Assembly (NCBI GenBank): GCA_004020365.1
Contig: SAQR01000045.1
Coordinates: forward strand, 1-58,307
Reading direction: 5' to 3'
Origin: Mesorhizobium sp.
GTDB taxonomy: Bacteria > Pseudomonadota > Alphaproteobacteria > Rhizobiales > Rhizobiaceae
DNA length: 58,307 bases
The notes below the pieces were generated by a model, which made no database searches, was not told where the DNA came from, and saw only the letters and a list, made by a program, of their open reading frames with translations. Position 1 is the stretch's first letter. Every line of letters starts with the position of its first letter. This document shows, one piece after another, positions 38,232 to 47,800 of this stretch. The translations under genes were made by a program, and so were the position numbers.

Positions 38232-38864
38232 TTAAAGCCCGAGTTCAGCCCGCAATTCGTCGGCGCTGTTGATAATGATCGCGCCGGGCGGCCCTTGCAT
38301 GGGCGCCTCCGGCCAGAAGATCGTCTTCATCCCCGCCGCCAGCCCAGCCGTTGCGCCGGTCACGCTGTCCTCGACGGCCACAGCATCGGCCGGATCGACA
38401 CCGGCCAGCCAGGCGGCGCGCAAAAAAGGTTCGGCATGCGGCTTGCCTTCGCGCACGTCGTTGCGGCTGACCGTCTTCATGCCGGGATAGAAAAGACCGA
38501 CCCTGCGCAAATTGGCGTCGACGACCAGCCGGTCGGAATTGGACACCACCGCTTGCGCCACGCCAAGCCCACGCAGTTCCTTATAGATCTCGATCGAGCC
38601 GGGGCGAGGCTTCAGCGTCTCCGTCATCGGCAGATAGTGGTCGTATTTGCGCACGATCCAGTCGTCGAACGGCAGGTAGAGGCCGAACTCGTCGCGCAGC
38701 ATCTCGTAGACCGGCCAGGCGGCGATGCCGAGCACCCGCTCATGCAGGTTGGCCGGCGCCGCGATGCCGACGCTGTGCAGCGCCGCTATCAGCGCCGCCT
38801 CGTGCAATGGCTCGCTGTCGACCAGTGTGCCGTCCATGTCCCAGAAAACCGCTTTCGGCGTCAT
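38232..38864 (-). CDS. HAD superfamily phosphatase (beta-phosphoglucomutase-like)
   Basis: Protein of 210 aa with the HAD motifs: DMDGTLVDSE (Asp9, Asp11), VVSNSDR (motif II), KPHAEPF (motif III Lys) and VEDSVTGATAGLAAGM (motif IV). The cap domain after residue 15 fits subclass I phosphatases acting on sugar phosphates. It is beside a polyol catabolic operon, so a sugar phosphate is a likely substrate. Another HAD is encoded at 47117-47800. Confidence 0.9.
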   Translation of the reverse strand: MTPKAVFWDMDGTLVDSEPLHEAALIAALHSVGIAAPANLHERVLGIAAWPVYEMLRDEFGLYLPFDDWIVRKYDHYLPMTETLKPRPGSIEIYKELRGLGVAQAVVSNSDRLVVDANLRRVGLFYPGMKTVSRNDVREGKPHAEPFLRAAWLAGVDPADAVAVEDSVTGATAGLAAGMKTIFWPEAPMQGPPGAIIINSADELRAELGL

Positions 38865-38993
38865 GCGAGGCTCCTTTGTCCGAATCCCTTAAAGGGTTTG
38901 CGTCGGGAGATAAACCGCCGCGCCCGACTGCACCGACATTGCGGGCTATAATCACCCACTCTAAAAGCTGCAGGCAGCTCGGAAGCTTACCCA

Positions 38994-39022
38994 AGCAATT
39001 GCTCGCGCAGCAAGCAATTGCT
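38994..39022. promoter_or_regulatory. Paired SorC-type operators before the regulator gene
   Basis: Two AGCAATTGCT palindromes, at 38994-39003 and 39013-39022, have centres 19 bp apart. They precede the regulator start (39089) by 66 nt. The same arrangement occurs before the transporter operon. Confidence 0.8.
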
Positions 39023-39088
39023 TACAAACGCATTCCAGCCTAAAGTAAAACGCTCCCGCTCGATGGTCGGGGGCAGGGAGGCAGCAAG

Positions 39089-40045
39089 TTGAATTCCCGG
39101 CAGGACAGCGGCAGCAACAGGCTGGACGACGCGGCGCGCGCCGGCTGGCTCTATTATGTCGCCGGCAACACGCAGGACCAGATTGCCTCGACGCTCGGTA
39201 TCTCGCGGCAGACGGCGCAGCGGCTGGTGTCGCTGGCGGTGTCGGAGGGGCTGATCAAGGTGCGTGTCGACCACCCGATCGCCAATTGCCTCGACCTCGC
39301 GGCCCGGCTGAAATCGCGCTTCGCGCTCGATTTGGTCGAAGTGGTGCCGAGCGATCCCGCTTCCTCCTCGACTATCGGCATCGCCGTCGCGGCGGCCGCC
39401 GAGATCGAGCGGCGGCTGCGCTCGCCGACGCCGATTGTCATGGCGATCGGCACCGGCCGCACGCTGAAGGCGGCAATCGAGCAGCTGCCGCCGATGGAAT
39501 GCCCGCAGCACAAGGTGGTGTCGCTGACCGGCAACATCTCGCCCGACGGGTCGGCCGCCTTCTACAACGTCATCTTCACCATGGCCGACAGGGTCAAGGC
39601 ACGCTCCTTCCCGATGCCGCTGCCGGTCATCGCCTCCTCGCCGCAGGAGCGCGAGATGCTGCTCAGCCAGCCGATGATCCAACCGACGCTGGCGCTTGCC
39701 GCAGAAGCCGACGTCACCTTCGTCGGCATCGGCGATCTCGGCCCCAAGGCGCCGCTTTACGAGGACGGCTTCATTTCGGAGAGCGAATTGAAAGCGCTGC
39801 AAAAGGCCGGCGGCGTCGCCGAGATCGTCGGCTGGGTGTTCGATCGCGAAGGCCGGATGATCGAGGGCATCACCAATGACAGGGTGTCGTCGGCTCCGTT
39901 GCCGCCGCGTGAAAAATCGCTGGTGATCGCGCTCGCCATGGGCGAGCGGAAACTGCCGGGCATCCTTGCGGCGGTGAATCGGCGGCTGGTCAATGGCCTC
40001 ATCACCGACGAACGGACCGCCACCGCCTTGCTGGCGGCCGGCTGA
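39089..40045 (+). CDS. SorC/DeoR-type sugar-binding transcriptional regulator
   Basis: Protein of 318 aa. The N-terminal HTH (AGWLYYVAGNTQDQIASTLGISRQTAQRLVSLAVSEGLI, about 18-55) is followed by a sugar-phosphate-isomerase-like effector domain (IGTGRTLKAAIEQLP, GDLGPKAPLYEDG, LPPREKSLVIALAMG). TTG 39089 is supported by AGGGAGG 8 nt upstream. Members are controlled by sugars or sugar phosphates. It precedes the polyol ABC operon and shares the same palindromes, so it likely controls itself and the operon. Confidence 0.92.
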   Translation: MNSRQDSGSNRLDDAARAGWLYYVAGNTQDQIASTLGISRQTAQRLVSLAVSEGLIKVRVDHPIANCLDLAARLKSRFALDLVEVVPSDPASSSTIGIAVAAAAEIERRLRSPTPIVMAIGTGRTLKAAIEQLPPMECPQHKVVSLTGNISPDGSAAFYNVIFTMADRVKARSFPMPLPVIASSPQEREMLLSQPMIQPTLALAAEADVTFVGIGDLGPKAPLYEDGFISESELKALQKAGGVAEIVGWVFDREGRMIEGITNDRVSSAPLPPREKSLVIALAMGERKLPGILAAVNRRLVNGLITDERTATALLAAG

Positions 40046-40208
40046 TTAGGAATAAGTCCAGCAAGGCTATTTTGCGCCGGCCATCCGCTCAAGCGGGAAC
40101 CAAAATCCGGCATTTTCGCGCGCCCAAATCCTCCGGAATCGGATCCCGCACGAGGCTGCGTGCTGCACTGCAGCAACGAATCTGGCTTGACATAAATCTC
40201 GCGAGGTG

Positions 40209-40237
40209 AGTAATTGCTCACAGCCAAAGCAAATGCT
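40209..40237. promoter_or_regulatory. Paired operators before the polyol transporter operon
   Basis: AGTAATTGCT (40209-40218) and AGCAAATGCT (40228-40237) have centres 19 bp apart, matching the pair before the regulator gene. They lie 26 nt before the binding-protein start, overlapping the expected promoter/leader. Confidence 0.8.
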
Positions 40238-40262
40238 CAGCTTGGTCTATGGGAGGAATTTG

Positions 40263-41573
40263 ATGAAACTTCGCACGCTCACCCTGGGTCTGTTGTCGGC
40301 CAGCACCCTCGCGTTCGCCGCGCATGCCGAATCCATCACCATCGCCACCGTCAACAATGGCGATATGGTCCGCATGCAGACGCTGACCGACGATTTCACC
40401 GCAAAAAATCCCGATATCCAGCTCCAGTGGGTCACGCTCGAGGAGAACGTGCTGCGCGAGCGCGTCACCACCGACATCGCCACCAAGGGCGGCCAGTACG
40501 ACGTGATGACCATCGGTACTTACGAAGTTCCGATCTGGGCCAAGCAGAGCTGGCTGCTGCCGCTCGACAAGCTCGGCGACGACTATGACGTCAAGGACAT
40601 CATCCCGGCCATCGCCAACGGCCTCTCGGTCGATGGCAAGCTCTATGCGGCACCGTTCTATGGCGAAAGCTCGTTCGTCATGTACCGCAAGGACCTGATG
40701 GAGAAGGCCGGGCTGACCATGCCCGACGCGCCGACCTGGGACTTCGTCAAACAGGCCGCCGAGAAGATGACCGACCGCGCCAATGGCGTGAACGGCGTCT
40801 GCCTGCGCGGCAAGGCCGGCTGGGGTGAGAACATGGCCTTCCTGACCGCCATGTCGAACTCCTTCGGCGCACGCTGGTTCGATGAGAACTGGAAGCCGCA
40901 GTTTGACCAGCCCGAGTGGAAGAACACGCTGCAGTTCTATGTCGACCTGATGAAGTCCAGTGGCCCGGAGGGTGCATCTTCGAACGGCTTCAATGAAAAC
41001 CTGGCGCTGTTCCAGCAGGGCAAGTGCGGCATGTGGATAGACGCCACCGTCGCCGCCTCCTTCGTTTCAGACCCGAAGGCCTCAACCGTCGCCGACAAGG
41101 TCGGTTATGCGCTGGCGCCCGACAATGGCCTGGGCAAGCGCGGCAACTGGCTGTGGGCGTGGTCGCTGGCCATTCCCGCCGGCACGCAAAAGGCTGACGC
41201 CGCGCAGAAGTTCGTAGCCTGGGCAACCAGCAAGGACTATCTCAAGCTCGTCGCATCGAAGGAAGGCTGGGCCAATGTTCCGCCGGGAACGCGCACCTCG
41301 CTCTACGCCAACCCCGAATACCAGAAGGCCGCACCCTTCGCCAAGATGACGCTGGACTCGATCAACGCCGCCGATCCGACGCATCCGACCGTCAAGCCGG
41401 TGCCCTATGTCGGCGTCCAGTTCGTCGCCATCCCTGAGTTCCAGGGCCTTGGCACCACCGTCGGCCAGCTGTTTTCGGCCGCACTCGCCGGCCAGACCAG
41501 CGTTGACGACGCTCTGAAGCAGGCCCAGGACGCCGCCACCGCAACGATGACCGAGGGCGGTTACATCCAGTAG
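40263..41573 (+). CDS. smoE: Polyol (sorbitol/mannitol) ABC transporter substrate-binding protein
   Basis: Periplasmic binding protein of 436 aa (family 1). A signal peptide (MKLRTLTLGLLSASTLAFAAHA-ES) is followed by ITIATVNNGDMVRMQTLTDDF. WVTLEENVLRERVTTDIATKGGQYDV and PFYGESSFVMYRKDLMEKAG resemble SmoE/MtlE of Rhodobacter and rhizobia. ATG 40263 has GGGAGGAA close upstream. It heads the polyol operon smoEFGK with dehydrogenases downstream; a hairpin follows (41619-41646), which often makes the binding protein mRNA more abundant. Confidence 0.92.
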   Translation: MKLRTLTLGLLSASTLAFAAHAESITIATVNNGDMVRMQTLTDDFTAKNPDIQLQWVTLEENVLRERVTTDIATKGGQYDVMTIGTYEVPIWAKQSWLLPLDKLGDDYDVKDIIPAIANGLSVDGKLYAAPFYGESSFVMYRKDLMEKAGLTMPDAPTWDFVKQAAEKMTDRANGVNGVCLRGKAGWGENMAFLTAMSNSFGARWFDENWKPQFDQPEWKNTLQFYVDLMKSSGPEGASSNGFNENLALFQQGKCGMWIDATVAASFVSDPKASTVADKVGYALAPDNGLGKRGNWLWAWSLAIPAGTQKADAAQKFVAWATSKDYLKLVASKEGWANVPPGTRTSLYANPEYQKAAPFAKMTLDSINAADPTHPTVKPVPYVGVQFVAIPEFQGLGTTVGQLFSAALAGQTSVDDALKQAQDAATATMTEGGYIQ

Positions 41574-41618
41574 GCTCCTCCCGGTGCCGAACGCCGGTTG
41601 CCCATCATGACCGGCAGG

Positions 41619-41646
41619 GGCCGCCCGAATCCCAGTTCGGGCGGCC
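41619..41646 (+). terminator. Intra-operon hairpin after the binding-protein gene
   Basis: GGCCGCCCGAA and TTCGGGCGGCC (11 bp, 6-nt loop) with no T-run, between smoE and smoF. Likely an attenuator or 3'-stabilising structure. Confidence 0.75.
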
Positions 41647-41694
41647 ACCTTCACAACACTGAAAAATTTGGCTGACCTTTGAAGGGTGACCGTC

Positions 41695-42567
41695 ATGGCT
41701 ACTCAACAGACCCGTTCGCTTGCCCGCTTCATGATGGCGCCCTCCGTGGTGCTGCTGTTCGTCTGGATGATCGTGCCGCTGGCATTCACCCTGTGGTTCT
41801 CCTTCCAGCAGTACAATCCGCTCAACCCGATCCGCGACGGCTTTGTCGGATTCTCGAACTACGCGCTTTTCTATTCCAACCCGGCATTCCTGCAGTCGAT
41901 CCTCAACACGCTTATCCTGGTTGGTAGCGTACTTCTGATTACGGTGATCGGCGGCATCCTGCTGGCGTTGCTGATCGATCAGCCGATGTGGGGACAGGGC
42001 ATCGTCCGCATCCTCGTCATCTCGCCGTTCTTCGTCATGCCGCCGGTCGCCGCGCTGGTCTGGAAGAACATGATCATGCATCCGCAATACGGCGTCTTTG
42101 CCGACATTGCGCGCTTCTTCGGCGGGCAGCCGATCGACTGGTTTGGCCAGTACCCTATGCCGGCGATCATCATCATCGTCGCCTGGCAGTGGCTGCCGTT
42201 TGCGACACTGATCCTGTTGACGTCCCTGCAGTCGCTCGACACCGAGCAGAAGGAAGCCGCTGAGATGGACGGCGCCGGCTTCATCAGCCGCTTCATCTAT
42301 CTGACGCTGCCGCACATGTCGCGCGCCATCACCGTCGTCCTCCTGATCCAGACGATCTTCCTTCTGTCGATCTATGCCGAGATCCTCGTCACCACCAATG
42401 GTGGCCCGGGTTACGCCTCCACCAACCTGCCCTTCCTCGTCTACCAGAAGGCGTTGCTGGAGTTCAAAATCGGCCAGGCATCCGCCGGCGGTATCATTGC
42501 CGTCATTTTAGCCAACATCGTCGCCTTCTTCGCCATGCGCGCGGTCGGCAAGAACCTCGACAAATAA
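41695..42567 (+). CDS. smoF: Polyol ABC transporter permease
   Basis: Inner-membrane permease of 290 aa, six predicted spans, with the EAA loop EKEAAEMDGAGFISRFIYLTLP typical of MalF-type carbohydrate permeases and TTNGGPGYASTNLPFLVYQ near the end. ATG 41695 is preferred (AAGG 9 nt upstream) to an in-frame GTG 41686. It forms the channel with the next permease. Confidence 0.92.
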   Translation: MATQQTRSLARFMMAPSVVLLFVWMIVPLAFTLWFSFQQYNPLNPIRDGFVGFSNYALFYSNPAFLQSILNTLILVGSVLLITVIGGILLALLIDQPMWGQGIVRILVISPFFVMPPVAALVWKNMIMHPQYGVFADIARFFGGQPIDWFGQYPMPAIIIIVAWQWLPFATLILLTSLQSLDTEQKEAAEMDGAGFISRFIYLTLPHMSRAITVVLLIQTIFLLSIYAEILVTTNGGPGYASTNLPFLVYQKALLEFKIGQASAGGIIAVILANIVAFFAMRAVGKNLDK

Positions 42568-42578
42568 GGGAGGAAACG

Positions 42579-42780
42579 ATGGCACGTGCGCTGAACCACC
42601 CCGTCCCGCTGCGCGGGACACCTCTCCCCCTGCCGTGGGGAGAGGAAACGCCTGCATCGAAACCGCACCCTTCCTCTACCCCGTCGATCGGGGGAGAGGT
42701 GGTTTGCGCAGCAAACCGGAGTGGGGGTCGACCCTGCCGCCAACATCGCCGATACGGGAGGACCTGACCATGGCACGTGC
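42579..42780. repeat. Repeat inserted between smoF and smoG with an 11-bp flanking duplication
   Basis: The 11-bp sequence ATGGCACGTGC occurs at 42579-42589 and again at 42770-42780. The second copy is the smoG start; the first has its own ribosome site (GGGAGGAAACG). Between them lie about 180 nt of palindromic repeat (CCGCTGCGCGGG; CTCCCCCTGCCGTGGGGAG). The first ATG opens a 62-codon frame ending at 42767, 2 nt before the smoG start, so translation may be coupled. It looks like insertion at the smoG start codon with target duplication. Confidence 0.75.
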
Positions 42781-43594
42781 AGTCAGCACCCAGCACAAGA
42801 CGATCGCGACCGCGGCGGCCTGGATCGTCGCCCTGCTGATCTTTTTCCCGATCCTCTATACGATCATCACCTCGTTCAAGTCGGAGCAGGAGGCCATCCA
42901 GGGCTTCAATCTGTTTCCGTCGGGAACCACCGAGAGCTATACCGCCGTCGAGGCGCAGCGCGGCTACTTCAAGTTCTTCCTCAACTCGGTGTTCCTGTCG
43001 GTCGGCTCGACCATCCTTGCCTTGCTCGTCGCCATACCGGCGGCCTGGTCGATGGCGTTCTCGCCGGGCAAGTGGACCAAGGACATCCTGATGTGGATGC
43101 TTTCCACCAAGATGATGCCGGCGGTTGCCGTGCTGTTCCCGATCTACCTGATCTTCCGCGACACCGGATTGCTCGACAGCCGCATCGGCCTGATGGTCAT
43201 GCTGATGCTGATCAACCTGCCGATCGTTGTGTGGATGCTCTATACCTATTTTCGCGAAATCCCGGGCGAGATCCTGGAAGCGGCGCGCATGGACGGCGCA
43301 TCGCTGTGGAACGAGATCATCTATGTGCTGACGCCGATGGCGGTGCCGGGCATCGCTTCGACGATGCTGCTCAACATCATCCTGGCATGGAACGAGGCGT
43401 TCTGGACGATCCGGCTGACCACCACCGAGGCCGCGCCGCTCACCGCCTTCATCAGTTCCTTCTCAAGCCCGCAAGGATTGTTCTGGGCCAAGCTTTCGGC
43501 GGCCTCGACACTGGCGATCGCACCGATCCTGATCATGGGCTGGTTCAGCCAGAAGCAGCTGGTACGCGGCCTGACCTTTGGCGCCGTGAAGTAA
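42770..43594 (+). CDS. smoG: Polyol ABC transporter permease
   Basis: Inner-membrane permease of 274 aa of the MalG type: TAAAWIVALLIFFPILYTIITSFK opens the first span, the EAA loop is EILEAARMDGASLWNEIIYVLTP, and AFISSFSSPQGLFWAKLSA lies near the C-terminus. ATG 42770 has GGGAGGA 7 nt upstream. An upstream in-frame start at 42635 would add residues encoded by the repeat and is rejected. See the insertion at 42579-42780. Confidence 0.92.
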   Translation: MARAVSTQHKTIATAAAWIVALLIFFPILYTIITSFKSEQEAIQGFNLFPSGTTESYTAVEAQRGYFKFFLNSVFLSVGSTILALLVAIPAAWSMAFSPGKWTKDILMWMLSTKMMPAVAVLFPIYLIFRDTGLLDSRIGLMVMLMLINLPIVVWMLYTYFREIPGEILEAARMDGASLWNEIIYVLTPMAVPGIASTMLLNIILAWNEAFWTIRLTTTEAAPLTAFISSFSSPQGLFWAKLSAASTLAIAPILIMGWFSQKQLVRGLTFGAVK

Positions 43595-43644
43595 CGTCGC
43601 CGTACGCGGCGAACGACGGACAATAACCCCTCGGGGAGGAAACC

Positions 43645-44649
43645 ATGGGAAACATCACGCTCAAGCACGTCTCCAAGTCGTTCGGGTCGACGGTCATCAT
43701 TCCGGGCATCGACCTGGTGATCGAGAACGGCGAGTTCGTCGTCTTCGTCGGCCCGTCGGGCTGCGGCAAGTCCACGCTGCTGCGGCTGATCGCCGGGCTG
43801 GAGGACACTACCGCCGGCACCATCAACATCGACGGCCGCGACGTCACCGGCGAGGCGCCGGCCAAGCGCAAGCTGGCCATGGTGTTCCAGTCCTATGCGC
43901 TCTACCCGCACATGACGGTGGCCAAGAACATCGCCTTCCCGCTGAAGATGGCGGGCGAGGATCAGGCGACCATCGATCGGAAGGTCAAGGACGCGGCGCG
44001 CATCCTGAACCTTACCAACTATCTCGATCGCCGTCCCGGCCAGCTCTCCGGCGGTCAGCGCCAGCGCGTCGCCATCGGCCGCGCCATCGTGCGCCAGCCA
44101 TCGGCCTTTCTGTTCGACGAACCCCTGTCCAACCTCGACGCAGCACTGCGCGGCACCATGCGGCTGGAAATCAGCGAACTGCATCATCAGCTCAAGACGA
44201 CGATGATCTACGTCACCCACGACCAGGTCGAGGCGATGACCATGGCCGACAAGATCGTCGTGCTCAATGCCGGCAATATCGAACAGGTCGGCTCGCCGAT
44301 GGAGCTCTACAAGACGCCGAAGAACCTGTTCGTCGCCGGCTTCATCGGTTCGCCCAGGATGAACTTGATCGAAGGCGCGCCGGCGACCAAACATGGCGCA
44401 AAAACCGTCGGCATCCGTCCCGAGCATATGAACATCTCGAAGACTTCAGGCGAATGGAAAGCCACGGTCGGTGTCGCCGAGCATCTCGGCTCCGACACTT
44501 TTTTGCACGTTCAGGCCGACGGTGTCGGGCCGCTGACGGTGCGCGCCGACGGCGAACTGGCCGCCCACCACGGCGACACGATCTATCTGACGCCGGACAA
44601 GACCAAGCTGCACCGCTTCGGCGCCGACGGAAAGGCGATGATGCAATGA
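43645..44649 (+). CDS. smoK: Polyol ABC transporter ATPase (MalK/UgpC-like)
   Basis: ATPase of 334 aa: Walker [10 protein letters not shown] (36-44), signature LSGGQRQR (134-141), Walker [12 protein letters not shown] (155-165), followed by the C-terminal TOBE/OB regulatory domain (about 235-334, with [13 protein letters not shown]). It energises the SmoF/SmoG channel. It overlaps the dehydrogenase gene in ATGA. Confidence 0.95.
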   Translation: MGNITLKHVSKSFGSTVIIPGIDLVIENGEFVVFVGPSGCGKSTLLRLIAGLEDTTAGTINIDGRDVTGEAPAKRKLAMVFQSYALYPHMTVAKNIAFPLKMAGEDQATIDRKVKDAARILNLTNYLDRRPGQLSGGQRQRVAIGRAIVRQPSAFLFDEPLSNLDAALRGTMRLEISELHHQLKTTMIYVTHDQVEAMTMADKIVVLNAGNIEQVGSPMELYKTPKNLFVAGFIGSPRMNLIEGAPATKHGAKTVGIRPEHMNISKTSGEWKATVGVAEHLGSDTFLHVQADGVGPLTVRADGELAAHHGDTIYLTPDKTKLHRFGADGKAMMQ

Positions 44650-45416
44650 GGCTCGAAGGTAAATCGGCGCTGATCACCGGATCGGCGCGCGGCATCGGCA
44701 GGGCGTTCGCCGAAGCCTATGTCCGCGAGGGCGCTACGGTCGCCATCGGCGACATCAATCTCGAAGCTGCGGAAAAAACCGCTGCGGAGATCGGCGGCAA
44801 TGCTTACGCCGTGAGACTGGACGTCACCGACCTCGCTTCGATCGAGGCGGCGGTGAAAGCGGTCGAGACAAGGGCCGGCGGACTGGACATCCTGATCAAC
44901 AACGCCGCTTTGTTCGACCTGGCGCCGATCGTCGAGATATCGAAGGCGAGCTACGACCGGCTGTTTTCCGTCAACGTCGCCGGCACGCTGTTCATGCTGC
45001 AGGCAGCCGCCCGCTCGATGATCGCGGCGGGCCGGGGCGGCAAGATCATCAACATGGCGAGCCAGGCCGGGCGCCGCGGCGAGGCGCTGGTTGCCGTCTA
45101 TTGCGCCAGCAAGGCCGCCGTCATCTCGCTCACCCAGTCGGCCGGGCTCGACCTGATAAAACACCGCATCAACGTCAACGCCATCGCGCCCGGCGTCGTC
45201 GACGGCGAGCACTGGGACCATGTCGATGCCCTGTTCGCCAAATACGAAAACCGGCCGAAGGGCGAAAAGAAGAGGCTGGTCGGCGAGGCCGTGCCGTACG
45301 GCCGCATGGGCACGGCGCAAGACCTCACCGGCATGGCGGTGTTCCTGGCCAGCGACGACGCCGAATACATCGTCGCCCAGACCTACAATGTCGATGGCGG
45401 CCAATGGATGAGTTGA
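44646..45416 (+). CDS. smoS: Sorbitol dehydrogenase-like short-chain dehydrogenase
   Basis: SDR of 256 aa: cofactor motif TGSARGIG (11-18), NNA (85-87), catalytic Ser139, Tyr152, Lys156. It resembles SmoS/PolS, which oxidises sorbitol (and related polyols) to fructose with NAD+. Start 44646 overlaps the ATPase stop. It works with the following mannitol dehydrogenase to feed imported polyols into central metabolism. Confidence 0.92.
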   Translation: MRLEGKSALITGSARGIGRAFAEAYVREGATVAIGDINLEAAEKTAAEIGGNAYAVRLDVTDLASIEAAVKAVETRAGGLDILINNAALFDLAPIVEISKASYDRLFSVNVAGTLFMLQAAARSMIAAGRGGKIINMASQAGRRGEALVAVYCASKAAVISLTQSAGLDLIKHRINVNAIAPGVVDGEHWDHVDALFAKYENRPKGEKKRLVGEAVPYGRMGTAQDLTGMAVFLASDDAEYIVAQTYNVDGGQWMS

Positions 45417-45598
45417 ACTTTCCTTCTCCCCCTGGGGGAGAAGGTGCCGAGTGAACGAGGCGGATGAGGGGGTGTTCTGATGCAGCACTTCGTCCAACAC
45501 CCCTCAACCGTCTCGGCGCTGCGCGCCGATCCACCTTCTCCCACAAGGGGAGAAGGCCAGGCAGGCGCAGGCGCCGCAATGAGAAGGCGTTTGTTGAC
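45417..45598. repeat. Intergenic palindromic repeat between the two dehydrogenase genes
   Basis: It contains CCTTCTCCCCCTGGGGGAGAAGG-type palindrome (45421-45443), CGGATGAGGGGGTGTT facing AACACCCCTCAACCG, and a second ACCTTCTCCC...GGGGAGAAGG. A mosaic element of about 140 nt that could fold into a large hairpin. No gene supported. Confidence 0.8.
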
Positions 45599-47077
<1,479 letters not shown>

Positions 47078-47116
47078 GATCGGCTCAATGCATGACCCCG
47101 CCGATGAGGGCCTGCA

Positions 47117-47800
47117 ATGACGCCTGACCTGGTCATTTTCGACTGCGACGGCGTGCTGGTCGACAGCGAGGGACTGTCGGTTTCGGCGCTGCTTGGCATG
47201 ATCACGCTTGCCGGCGGCAGTGTCAGCGAGGATGCCGCCTATGAGCATTTCCTCGGCAAGAGCATGAAAAGCGTTCGCGAAATCCTCGGCCGCGACTTCG
47301 GACTTGATATCACCGACCAGCATCTGAGCGAGATGCGCGTCGGGTTGATGCGCAAGTTTCGCGACGAGCTGAAGCCGATCCCCGGCATCGGCCAGGTTTT
47401 GCCGAGGCTTACCGTGCCATGCTGCGTTGCTTCCTCCGGCACGCTGGATCGCATCCGCTATGCGCTCGACGTCACCGGGTTGCTCGGGCTGCTCGAGCCG
47501 CATCTGTTCAGCGCCGCCATGGTGGCGCGGGGCAAGCCGGCGCCGGACCTTTTTCTCCACGCCGCCGCCAAAATGGGAGCGATCCCGCAAAATTGCCTCG
47601 TCGTCGAGGACAGCCCCGTCGGCGTCGCGGCGGCACGAGCGGCGGGAATGCGCGTCCTCGCCTTCACCGGCGGCTCGCATGCCGGCAACCCGGCACTGAA
47701 AGCGCGGCTTGCGTCGAGTGAGCCGGACTTTATATTCGCTGACATGCTGCAATTGCCCGATCTGATTGCAGGCTTGGGAGCGAGAGCAAGAACATTTTGA
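47117..47800 (+). CDS. HAD superfamily phosphatase in the polyol operon
   Basis: Protein of 227 aa: FDCDGVLVDSE (Asp9, Asp11), VASSGTLDR, GKPAPDLFLHAA and VEDSPVGVAAARAAGM are the four HAD motifs. Probably a sugar-phosphate phosphatase. It starts 39 nt after the mannitol dehydrogenase; its stop overlaps the TTG start of the kinase (TTGA). Confidence 0.9.
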   Translation: MTPDLVIFDCDGVLVDSEGLSVSALLGMITLAGGSVSEDAAYEHFLGKSMKSVREILGRDFGLDITDQHLSEMRVGLMRKFRDELKPIPGIGQVLPRLTVPCCVASSGTLDRIRYALDVTGLLGLLEPHLFSAAMVARGKPAPDLFLHAAAKMGAIPQNCLVVEDSPVGVAAARAAGMRVLAFTGGSHAGNPALKARLASSEPDFIFADMLQLPDLIAGLGARARTF

